This document shows, piece by piece, positions 1 to 6,692 of a stretch of DNA of 10,819 nucleotides. The translations under genes and the position numbers were made by a program. Numbering within the stretch: the first letter of the stretch is position 1; each line of letters starts with the position of its first letter. Origin of the DNA: Aliterella sp. RAGGC_92 (lineage in GTDB: Bacteria; Cyanobacteriota; Cyanobacteriia; Cyanobacteriales; Chroococcidiopsidaceae); NCBI GenBank assembly GCA_030826005.1, contig JAPJOW010000065.1, forward strand, positions 8,125-18,943, written 5' to 3'. The notes under the pieces were generated by a model. The model saw only the letters and a list, made by a program, of their open reading frames with translations, was not told where the DNA came from and ran no database searches.

Positions 1-28
1 GGTCAGGAAAAGGTCAGGAAAAGGTCAG
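1..28. repeat. 11-bp tandem repeat, 2.5 copies, upstream of the NB-ARC/WD40 gene
   Basis: The unit GGTCAGGAAAA occurs twice and is followed by a partial GGTCAG, so GGTCAG stands at 1-6, 12-17 and 23-28 with an exact 11-bp period. The array touches the window edge and may continue leftwards. The last copy ends 18 bp before a TATAAA box at 47-52. A one-helical-turn period placed over the -35 region is the geometry of direct-repeat sites bound by PhoB/OmpR-type response regulators. The bases do not match the cyanobacterial Pho box, so the regulator is unknown. A plain short tandem repeat is the alternative reading. Confidence 0.7.
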
Positions 29-52
29 ATGTTTTTATTAAGCTTCTATAAA
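24..52 (+). promoter_or_regulatory. Possible promoter of the NB-ARC/WD40 gene
   Basis: TATAAA at 47-52 matches the -10 consensus at 5 of 6 positions. The hexamer 17 bp upstream (24-29, GTCAGA) is a poor -35 and lies in the last GGTCAG copy, as expected for an activator-dependent promoter. The transcript would start near 59 and have a leader of about 55 nt. This is judged by eye only. Confidence 0.3.
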
Positions 53-113
53 ACACATCCAAAGATAAGACTTAAGGTGGGAATATCTTAATAACAGTAC
101 GGCTTTTAGATAG

Positions 114-3100
114 ATGACAGAGGAAGAAGCGATCGCAATAATTGAGCGATTTTTAGAAAGAGGACGGCTAACAAAGGTTCAGGAGATCGTATTTCGTCAG
201 TCTTGGGCAAACAAGACCTATATGGAGATGGCGGGCGAGGAAGGTTACGATCCAGGTCATATTAAAGATGTAGGGTCGCAATTGTGGCAGAGTCTTTCTA
301 AAGCTTTGGGAGAAAAAGTTACTAAAAACAATCTGCATGGAGTCATCAATCGCACCGCAAAAAAGCAAACTAACTCCGCTTCTCTCTTGACTTCAAGCAA
401 ATCTGCTACCTCTCATATAGATTGGGGCAACGCGCCAGATGTTCCGGTGTTTTTTGGGCGACTTGTAGAATTAGAAACCCTGGAACGTTGGATTACTCGC
501 GATCGCTGTCGGTGCGTAGCAATTGTGGGAATGCGCGGGATGGGAAAGACGCAACTTTCTCTAAAACTGGGACTAGGGGGAATTGGCAAAACTGACTTAT
601 CGCTTCAGTTAGCTAAAGGTATCCAAGAGCAGTTTGAGTTTGTAATTTGGCGAAGTCTGCTTAATGCGCCTCCCTTGTCTGAACTACTATCTGACTTAAT
701 TAAAGTAATTTCCCAACAAATAGCCTTACCCGAAAGAGTTGGCGATCGCATTTCTTGTTTAATTTCATATCTCAAACGCCATAAGTGTTTGTTAATTCTC
801 GATAACGCTGAAACTCTTTTACAACCAGGCGATCCTATCGGTCGGTATCGAGATGACTATGAAGACTACGGACAGTTAATTAGACAAATTGGCGAAATAG
901 CTCATCAAAGCTGCTTGCTGCTGACAAGCCGAGAAAAGCCTCAAGAAATTGTTTTAATGGATGGTATTAATTGCCCAGTACGCTCTTTGGTATTACAAGG
1001 CTTAGATATTCAAGCGGGACAACAAATAGTTAGGGAACTTGGCGAATTTACAGCTAACGAGCAAAACTGGCAAGAGTTAATTTGCTTGTACGATGGCAAC
1101 CCTCTAGCACTGCAACTTGCTGGCAAACACATTTTAGAAGTATTTTTTGGGAATATCGATAATTTCTTAAAAGAAGGTAAGCCTGTATTTCACGATTTGC
1201 AAGAACTTATATCTTGGCATTTTCAACGGCTGCCTATAGCGTGCTGCGAAGTGCTGTACTGGCTGGCAATTAACCGCGAACCAACGAGCCTTTCGCAGTT
1301 ACGAGCAGATTTGATGTCTTCAAAGGCTAAAACGGAGTTACCCGCCACCTTGGGAGTATTGCAACGAAAGCTACCTATCGAAAAATCGGGCGAATTTTTT
1401 ACGCTTCAGCCTGTATTAATGGAATATGTTAGCGATCGCTTAGTAGCCTTGACTTACACAGAAATTCTCGATCGATCCCACGCTCTATTAAGAAATTACG
1501 CTCTAATCAAAGCCCAAGGCAAAGATTATGTAAGACAAGCACAAATTCGTCTCATCCTCGTGCCAATTATCGATAATTTGATATCAGCCCTAGGTAGTTC
1601 TAGCCACTTGCAGAGTCATTTGCAAGAACTCCTTGGCAAGTTAAAACAAGAAACCTCCCTTCTTACTGGCTATGCGGCGGGAAATATTCTTAATTTATTA
1701 AGACAGATTAAAGCAAATATTGATGGCTACGATTTTTCTCACCTGACAATTTATCAAGCGTATTTACAAAATATAAACTTGCATTCTGTCGATTTTTCTC
1801 ATTGCTATTTTTCTCAATCTGTCTTCACTCAAGCTTTTGGTGGGGTTACGGCTATTGCTTTTAGCCCTGATGGTCAAATCTTAGCTAGTGGCAATGCTAA
1901 TAGCGAAATTCATTTATGGCAAGTTGCCGATTGGCAAAGACTCAAAACTTTGGTAGGACATACCAATTGGGTACGCAGAATTGCTTTTAGTCCTGATGGA
2001 GCAACAATTGCCAGTGCTAGTGAAGATTTGACAGTCAAACTTTGGCAAGTAGAAGACGGTCAATGTTGGCAAACATTATCTGGACATACAGGCGGCGTAC
2101 ATTCAGTTGATTTCAATGATGATGGTTCAATGCTTGCTAGTGCAGGTAGCGACTCCACTATCAGGATTTGGCAAATATCAAAGGGGGCTATTGCTTTTAA
2201 AGTTTTACACGGACATAGCAGTAGTGTCATATCGGCTTTTTTTAGTCCCGATGGCAAACGCTTAGTTAGTAGTAGCTTTGATAATTCGAGCAAAATTTGG
2301 GATGTAGATAAAGGCGAATGTCTCCAGACAATTGCAGGTCACGAAGGTTGGGTAACGACAACTCACTTTAGTTCTGATGGCGCATTGCTAGTTAGTGCTA
2401 GTTGCGATCGCACGGTAAGAATTTGGTGCGCTCAAACTTATCAATGTCTCAAAATTCTGACGGGACACACTGGCTGGGTATGGAAAGCTATATGGAGTGC
2501 GGACAATCGGCTAGTTGCCAGTTGCGGCGCAGATCGCACGATTAAAATTTGGGACGTAGCAACAGGTAACTGTCTTCATACTCTAGAAGGTCACAAGCAC
2601 CAAGTTTGGGGAATTGCTTTTAGTCCTGATAATCAAACTCTTGCTAGTGCCTGCGAAGATCAAACTATTAGGTTATGGCAAGTTAGTAATGGCAAGTGTA
2701 TTACTTGCATTCACGGCTATACTAATTGGATAAAATCTGTAGTTTTTAGTGCCAACAATCAACTACTTGCAAGCGGACACAAAGATAATACTTTAAGAAT
2801 TTGGGATCTAAGTAGTGGTAGATGTCTGCACGAACTAAAATCTTACTCTCAAGGTTTACCCGCCGTAGCTTTTCATCCCAATTCAAAGATAGTTGCCGGG
2901 GGTAGCCAAGATAGTACGATCAAACTCTGGGATTTAGATAGCGGTAAGTGCATTCATACATTGATCGGACATACCGATGAAGTTTGGTCACTCAACTTTA
3001 GTTCTGATGGCAATTTATTAGTTAGTAGTAGTTTCGATCGCACGATAAAAATTTGGGATCTTAATTTGGATGAATGTTGTGTAACCTTACACGGACATAC

Positions 3101-3689
3101 AGACCGAGTAGCGACGGCAGTTTTTAGCCCTTTAGGAAATATCTTAGCTAGTGGCGGTGAAGATGGCACGATTAGAGTGTGGGATTTGCAAACAAACCAA
3201 TGTATTAAAGAGTTTCAAGCACATTCTGGCAGAATCGGCGCGATTTCTTTTAGTCCCGATGGTTGTCTGCTTGCAAGTCCAAGCCTCGATCAAACGGTAA
3301 AAATTTGGAATGTAGACACCGGCGAATGTCTGCATACGTTGACAGGACATACAAATTGGGTAATGGCTGTTTGTTTTAGTCCCGATGGTCAAACTCTCGC
3401 CAGCGCCGCTTGCGATCGAACAATAAAAATTTGGGACGTTGAAGCGGGAACTTGCTTATATACCCTTAACGCTCACTCTAACTGGGTATGGTCAGTTTGT
3501 TTTTCTCCTGATGGCTTTACTCTTGCTAGTGCTAGTGAAGATGAAACAATTAGATTATGGGATATGCGATCGCAAAGTACCTTTGCAATCCTCAAAGCCA
3601 AAAAACCTTATGAAAAGATGAAAATAACGGGCGTTAAAGGCTTAACTGTTGCTCAGTTAGCAATGCTTAGAGAACTAGGCGCAGTTTAG
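114..3689 (+). CDS. NB-ARC (STAND) NTPase with N-terminal HTH-like domain and 14 WD40 repeats
   Basis: The 1191-residue protein is predicted to be a cytosolic signal-sensing NTPase. Residues 1-85 resemble the HTH-like domain found at the N terminus of vWA-MoxR-associated proteins (it contains LTKVQEIVFRQSW and KDVGSQLWQ). The NB-ARC core spans about 110-400: two successive Walker A motifs (GMRGMGKT 139-146 and GLGGIGKT 153-160), Walker B LLILDN with D230, sensor TSR 271-273, and GNPL 328-331. A winged-helix segment follows to about 450. A helical stretch then leads into a pentapeptide-like linker (about 540-575, with GYDFSHLTIYQAYLQNINL). Residues 576-1157 are 14 WD40 blades, and the tail ends in a TVAQLAMLRELGAV segment common in this cyanobacterial class. 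In STAND proteins the repeats sense a ligand and the NTPase oligomerises. No protease, TIR or nuclease domain is fused here, so the output partner is unknown. The ATG at 114 keeps the N-terminal domain whole but has no clear Shine-Dalgarno. Confidence 0.93.
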   Translation: MTEEEAIAIIERFLERGRLTKVQEIVFRQSWANKTYMEMAGEEGYDPGHIKDVGSQLWQSLSKALGEKVTKNNLHGVINRTAKKQTNSASLLTSSKSATSHIDWGNAPDVPVFFGRLVELETLERWITRDRCRCVAIVGMRGMGKTQLSLKLGLGGIGKTDLSLQLAKGIQEQFEFVIWRSLLNAPPLSELLSDLIKVISQQIALPERVGDRISCLISYLKRHKCLLILDNAETLLQPGDPIGRYRDDYEDYGQLIRQIGEIAHQSCLLLTSREKPQEIVLMDGINCPVRSLVLQGLDIQAGQQIVRELGEFTANEQNWQELICLYDGNPLALQLAGKHILEVFFGNIDNFLKEGKPVFHDLQELISWHFQRLPIACCEVLYWLAINREPTSLSQLRADLMSSKAKTELPATLGVLQRKLPIEKSGEFFTLQPVLMEYVSDRLVALTYTEILDRSHALLRNYALIKAQGKDYVRQAQIRLILVPIIDNLISALGSSSHLQSHLQELLGKLKQETSLLTGYAAGNILNLLRQIKANIDGYDFSHLTIYQAYLQNINLHSVDFSHCYFSQSVFTQAFGGVTAIAFSPDGQILASGNANSEIHLWQVADWQRLKTLVGHTNWVRRIAFSPDGATIASASEDLTVKLWQVEDGQCWQTLSGHTGGVHSVDFNDDGSMLASAGSDSTIRIWQISKGAIAFKVLHGHSSSVISAFFSPDGKRLVSSSFDNSSKIWDVDKGECLQTIAGHEGWVTTTHFSSDGALLVSASCDRTVRIWCAQTYQCLKILTGHTGWVWKAIWSADNRLVASCGADRTIKIWDVATGNCLHTLEGHKHQVWGIAFSPDNQTLASACEDQTIRLWQVSNGKCITCIHGYTNWIKSVVFSANNQLLASGHKDNTLRIWDLSSGRCLHELKSYSQGLPAVAFHPNSKIVAGGSQDSTIKLWDLDSGKCIHTLIGHTDEVWSLNFSSDGNLLVSSSFDRTIKIWDLNLDECCVTLHGHTDRVATAVFSPLGNILASGGEDGTIRVWDLQTNQCIKEFQAHSGRIGAISFSPDGCLLASPSLDQTVKIWNVDTGECLHTLTGHTNWVMAVCFSPDGQTLASAACDRTIKIWDVEAGTCLYTLNAHSNWVWSVCFSPDGFTLASASEDETIRLWDMRSQSTFAILKAKKPYEKMKITGVKGLTVAQLAMLRELGAV
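528..611 (+). repeat. 42-bp in-frame tandem duplication of the Walker A segment
   Basis: Bases 528-569 and 570-611 encode 14-residue copies that align without gaps: GMRGMGKTQLSLKL and GLGGIGKTDLSLQL (9 of 14 residues identical). The DNA copies are only about 55% identical (23 of 42 by hand count), with most differences at third codon positions. The duplication is therefore old and the amino acids look constrained, which argues against an assembly artefact. The first copy has the usual hydrophobic strand before it (CVAIV). The second is followed by the usual helix continuation (AKGIQEQFEFVIWRS). Confidence 0.9.
1839..3584 (+). repeat. WD40 repeat array, 14 blades of about 42 residues (126 bp)
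   Basis: Fourteen consecutive units follow the pattern V..(I/V)xFSPDGxxLAS..xDxTIKIWD...GxCLxTLxGH. Fourteen is twice seven, so two stacked seven-bladed propellers are likely. The GH that closes most blades is degenerate at the end of blades 7 (GY) and 8 (SY), close to the expected junction between the propellers. Blades 11 and 13 end in AH. The units are clearly divergent from one another, so this is not a recently expanded array of near-identical repeats. Confidence 0.92.
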
Positions 3690-3814
3690 TTATTCTTTAG
3701 ATTTTTTTAATACAGTTTTATAACTATCTAATGCTAAATTGCTTTAACAATATTTCCAAGTCTGGCAATTTTGAATTACAGAGTTGCTAGTTATTGTCAC
3801 TACCGTATATTTTT

Positions 3815-3821
3815 GGAGAGG
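3815..3821 (+). promoter_or_regulatory. Strong Shine-Dalgarno for the short ORF at 3831
   Basis: GGAGAGG lies 9 nt before the ATG at 3831. It is a much better ribosome-binding site than anything before the carotenoid oxygenase start at 3920. A possible promoter (TTGCTA 3784-3789, 16-bp spacer, TATATT 3806-3811) would start transcription at about 3818, inside this site. The two readings therefore partly exclude each other. Confidence 0.5.
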
Positions 3822-3830
3822 AATAGCTAA

Positions 3831-3974
3831 ATGAGCGATGAACAGTCTATTTGCGCGATCGCATCATCAAAGTGTAACTTCTATATTCCTAACTCTGTAA
3901 TTAAAACTAGGCGTAAAGAATGGTTTGGAATCTTGAAGTTCGCAAGCAAGAGCCAGGCAATTGCGATAACCTAA
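3831..3974 (+). CDS. Possible 47-residue leader peptide overlapping the carotenoid oxygenase start
   Basis: The ORF starts MSDEQSICAIASSKCNFYIP and ends FASKSQAIAIT. It begins 9 nt after GGAGAGG, contains a HIP1 site at 3855-3862, and overlaps the next gene by 55 bp in a different frame. I recognise no domain. It has no signal peptide, one basic stretch (KTRRKEW) and two cysteines. It could be a translated leader that delivers ribosomes to the ATG at 3920, the out-of-frame remnant of an original N-terminal extension of the oxygenase, or a chance ORF. I see no classic slippery heptamer at the frame junction. Support is the ribosome-binding site and position only. Confidence 0.35.
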   Translation: MSDEQSICAIASSKCNFYIPNSVIKTRRKEWFGILKFASKSQAIAIT

Positions 3975-6115
3975 TTACATTAACAAAGTTACCTTTGGCA
4001 GAGTTACCACCTGGTTTATCTGGTTATGTGTTTGTAGTTGGAGCTTTGTTTCAGTCGCAAGATAAACCTCAAGAAGATGGTACTCAACTTTATACAGGCG
4101 ATGGCATGGTTTATCGTTTGGGATTTGAGGATGGTAAACCAACGCTGAAAACTAGAATTGCCAAAACTCCTTGTTACTACGCAGACCCAGCAACACAGTT
4201 TTATTTAGCTGATAACTATTTAGAGGGTATACCATATTTATTTAAAAACATTAGTTCTTATTTTGTAAAAAAGCACAAATTATTCTCGTATTTTGCAGCT
4301 TTTCGGAATGGCGGGCCTAGTCGTTTTAGTATTTTCTTAGGTTCTAGAAATCAATTAAATACAGCTTTTTTGAATACTAAAGAGCATCTTTTACTAACAA
4401 TGGATGCAGGTAGAGCTTATCAATTAGATCCAGATAGCATGGAACTAATAGATCCTGTAGGCTCGACAAAAGATTGGTTTAGTATTTTTCCGGTTATTTC
4501 TCGGTTCACTTGGATTAATACTTTTGAAACTTATGTTAGTTCAGCCCATTACGTGAGCGACATGAATAGCTTAAGTAATAAGCAAGATGAGCTATATACA
4601 ACAAACTACTCAACAGGTTATAACGGAAAATTCAAGCAACTAATTAATTGGCTATTAGATAGTTATTGGTTTAAAAAGGTTTTACGATTATTGTATTTAT
4701 TGTTGCAGCAAAAAGCTGTAATGAATCGAGAATTTGGACGATTTACTTATTTAATTCGTTACAAATTTGCGGATAAGCAAAAAGAATTAGCGCCCATTAT
4801 GGAGCGTTGGAGATTAGTATTACCTGACGGTTCGCCAGTATTAGTCGAACAGTCGCTTCATCAATTAGCAATAACTGAGCGTTATATTATTCTTGCTGAT
4901 ATTGCTTTTAAAATGGAGTTTTCCCAAATATTTGCACCTTTTGTGTTTGGATTTCTAAGGCTGGCAAGGTTTATTAAATATGAGCGTTTGGGTAGTTGGA
5001 TTTATGCAATTTTTCTCCAAGCAATTAAGCCTCTACCATTTGCCAACTTGTATATTGTCAATCGTCAAGATTTAGACAAAGAAAATCAAGGAGATCCGAC
5101 AGAAACAATCCCTGAAAACATACCAAAAATTACCGTTCAACAAGTGCAGCTTCCGCGTGAAATTTCACACTTTACAGCAGATTATAGTAATCCTGACAAT
5201 AAAATTACCCTGCACGTTGGTCATGTTAATGGATGGGATGTTACAGAATGGATTACTCGTTATGACCAACCTGTACCCGGAAAATCGCTCCGCAAAGATT
5301 TAGAAGGAATGATGGTTGGGACAACAGATTTAGGCGCTTTGGGAAAATATGTAGTTGATGGAAAAACCGGAGAAATCGAAAGTTGTAAAACTGTTCGAGA
5401 TCCAAAATTCACTTGGTCGCCATCTCTCTACACTCACCGGAATCTTAGCCGAGATTTGCTAACAGAAACAGCTAAGGAAGTAAAAAACATTTACTGGTTG
5501 TCTTTAGGGTTTGCGTGGGAATTGATACCTGAACGAATTTATAATGCTTATAAAGAAGATCCCCGTCGCTTTCTCCCTGTTGAAGAACTACCACAAGAAA
5601 ATAAACCAATTACTTTATTGCGTCTAGATACAGAACAAATGGTAATTGTTGACTCCTACAAATTTCCTGCGGGAACTTATGTGAGTTCGACGCAATTTGT
5701 TCCTAGTTCTTTGCCATGTCCTGAAGGCGTAGATGAGTCAATTCATGGTTTTATTACTTGCATTGTAATGGTAGATCCCGATGATTCTAATACAGCTAGA
5801 GATGAGTTTTGGATTTTTCACGCCGACGATTTTAATCATAAACCTGTTTACCGCCTGAGCGCGTCTTCTGGTGATGAACCCTTAAATATAGCAATGACAA
5901 TTCACTCTACTTGGATACCTACTATTCACCAGCAGGATTCAAAGGAACAACGTTGCGAAAGACGCAAAAAGTCTGTGACCGAAGATTATCAGCACGCGAT
6001 CGCAAATAAAAGTAAAATTGTTCAAGAATTGTTTGAGGATATAGTCTACCCTAATTTTATAGACCAGACTTTAGAGGAAGATTTTGAAAGGTTTTTGTCG
6101 CCGAAAGACAAGTAA
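3920..6115 (+). CDS. Carotenoid oxygenase (RPE65/CCD family), long form
   Basis: This 731-residue protein belongs to the non-haem Fe(II) dioxygenases that cleave carotenoids or apocarotenoids to aldehydes. The family seven-bladed propeller motifs appear in order: LPPGLSGYVFVVG (29-41), TGDGMVYRLGF (59-69), then four candidate iron ligands H210 (SSAHYV), H314 (SLHQLAITERY), H417 (ISHFTADY) and H662 (TIHSTWIP). FWIFHADDF shortly before H662 is also typical. Most bacterial members have about 450-500 residues. The excess here includes two hydrophobic segments, about 244-264 and 334-378, that could bind or dip into membrane where carotenoids reside. There is no signal peptide. An in-frame TAA at 3914 forbids an earlier start in this frame, and the ATG at 3920 has only a weak Shine-Dalgarno. 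No carotenoid gene is nearby. Substrate and cleavage site cannot be read from the sequence. Confidence 0.9.
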   Translation: MVWNLEVRKQEPGNCDNLITLTKLPLAELPPGLSGYVFVVGALFQSQDKPQEDGTQLYTGDGMVYRLGFEDGKPTLKTRIAKTPCYYADPATQFYLADNYLEGIPYLFKNISSYFVKKHKLFSYFAAFRNGGPSRFSIFLGSRNQLNTAFLNTKEHLLLTMDAGRAYQLDPDSMELIDPVGSTKDWFSIFPVISRFTWINTFETYVSSAHYVSDMNSLSNKQDELYTTNYSTGYNGKFKQLINWLLDSYWFKKVLRLLYLLLQQKAVMNREFGRFTYLIRYKFADKQKELAPIMERWRLVLPDGSPVLVEQSLHQLAITERYIILADIAFKMEFSQIFAPFVFGFLRLARFIKYERLGSWIYAIFLQAIKPLPFANLYIVNRQDLDKENQGDPTETIPENIPKITVQQVQLPREISHFTADYSNPDNKITLHVGHVNGWDVTEWITRYDQPVPGKSLRKDLEGMMVGTTDLGALGKYVVDGKTGEIESCKTVRDPKFTWSPSLYTHRNLSRDLLTETAKEVKNIYWLSLGFAWELIPERIYNAYKEDPRRFLPVEELPQENKPITLLRLDTEQMVIVDSYKFPAGTYVSSTQFVPSSLPCPEGVDESIHGFITCIVMVDPDDSNTARDEFWIFHADDFNHKPVYRLSASSGDEPLNIAMTIHSTWIPTIHQQDSKEQRCERRKKSVTEDYQHAIANKSKIVQELFEDIVYPNFIDQTLEEDFERFLSPKDK

Positions 6116-6146
6116 TTACTCAATAGCCATCGTTTTTGTCTATCGG
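6101..6146 (+). terminator. Weak hairpin over the convergent gene ends
   Basis: CCGAAAGACAA (6101-6111) pairs with TTGTCTATCGG (6136-6146) with one mismatch and a 24-nt loop, and TTTT follows on the plus strand. It covers the last codons and stop of the carotenoid oxygenase and the last codons of the converging COP23-like gene. The long loop, the mismatch and the short T run make it a poor intrinsic terminator, but no better candidate exists between these genes. Confidence 0.3.
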
Positions 6147-6689
6147 TTTTGGTACAGTAACAGCAGTGGGTGCGTCGTCCGTATCAATTAATCCCCGCAC
6201 GTCCACATAAGGGATATCTACATCAATATCGTCCTCGCTTTCATAGCGAATCTGCGCCCCGGCTTTGTTTTGTGCCAAATTTTTAATCGCATTAATAGCT
6301 TCCCGCGCCGATTCCCCAGGTTTGAGAGTATAAAGCAACCCCGTACAATTACCCGGCGCATTACCATTACAAATTACTTGCTGGTTGTTAATTGTGCCTG
6401 TCGTAATAATTGCTAATTTTCCCCTACTGCGGTACTCCTCAAACCTGCGGCTAACTTGTTCGCAGCGACTAACAGGGTTGTAACCAGAGGCGGATAAAAC
6501 GGTAGAAGTCCAGCCAATCCATAGTTGTTGGACATTTTTTTTGTTTTGATATTTGGTGATTGGGTAAGTACCAGAAGTATCGCACCAAAAACCCGGCTTG
6601 TTGGTACTAGGAGGAATCCCGGCAAAACTTGGTAAACTAAAAATTAGTCCACTAAAAGCGATCGCATTTACAACTATTGCCAGTTTCAT
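6120..6689 (-). CDS. Secreted COP23-like protein, third gene of the protease unit
   Basis: This 189-residue precursor has a signal peptide (MKLAIVVNAIAFSGLIFSLP, cleavage probably after SFA at residue 23). The rest fits the COP23 family, named after a circadian-oscillating, loosely membrane-bound 23-kDa cyanobacterial protein of unknown biochemistry. It has four cysteines at 36, 76, 107 and 115, probably two disulfides outside the cytosol. The family landmarks are IGWTS (58-62), SGYNPVSRCEQVSRRF (68-83), INNQQVIC and LYTLKPGESAREAINAI. The C-terminal 40 residues are strongly acidic (SEDDIDVDI, DTDDAP). It begins 3 bp after the protease stop and converges on the carotenoid oxygenase with 4 bp between stop codons. 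The family call is by pattern recognition. A structural, inhibitory or substrate role towards the protease is inference. Confidence 0.85.
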   Translation of the reverse strand: MKLAIVVNAIAFSGLIFSLPSFAGIPPSTNKPGFWCDTSGTYPITKYQNKKNVQQLWIGWTSTVLSASGYNPVSRCEQVSRRFEEYRSRGKLAIITTGTINNQQVICNGNAPGNCTGLLYTLKPGESAREAINAIKNLAQNKAGAQIRYESEDDIDVDIPYVDVRGLIDTDDAPTAVTVPKPIDKNDGY

Positions 6690-6692
6690 CTG

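Noticed and set aside
1..28. Start of a CRISPR array or a Pho box
   Set aside because: An 11-bp unit without unique spacers is not CRISPR, and GGTCAGGAAAA does not match the CTTAACCT-type cyanobacterial Pho box.
2060..3392. Several short minus-strand open frames within the WD40 array
   Set aside because: They repeat the same antisense pattern of the WD40 codons (recurring CP and LKLP stretches), which is expected from a 126-bp coding repeat.
3690..3919. Intrinsic terminator after the NB-ARC/WD40 gene
   Set aside because: A T run is present at about 3701-3708, but I find no stable hairpin immediately before it.
3900..3935. Programmed -1 frameshift joining the short ORF to the carotenoid oxygenase
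   Set aside because: No X XXY YYZ slippery heptamer or downstream structure is evident at the frame junction. A plain overlap or an old mutation explains it equally well.
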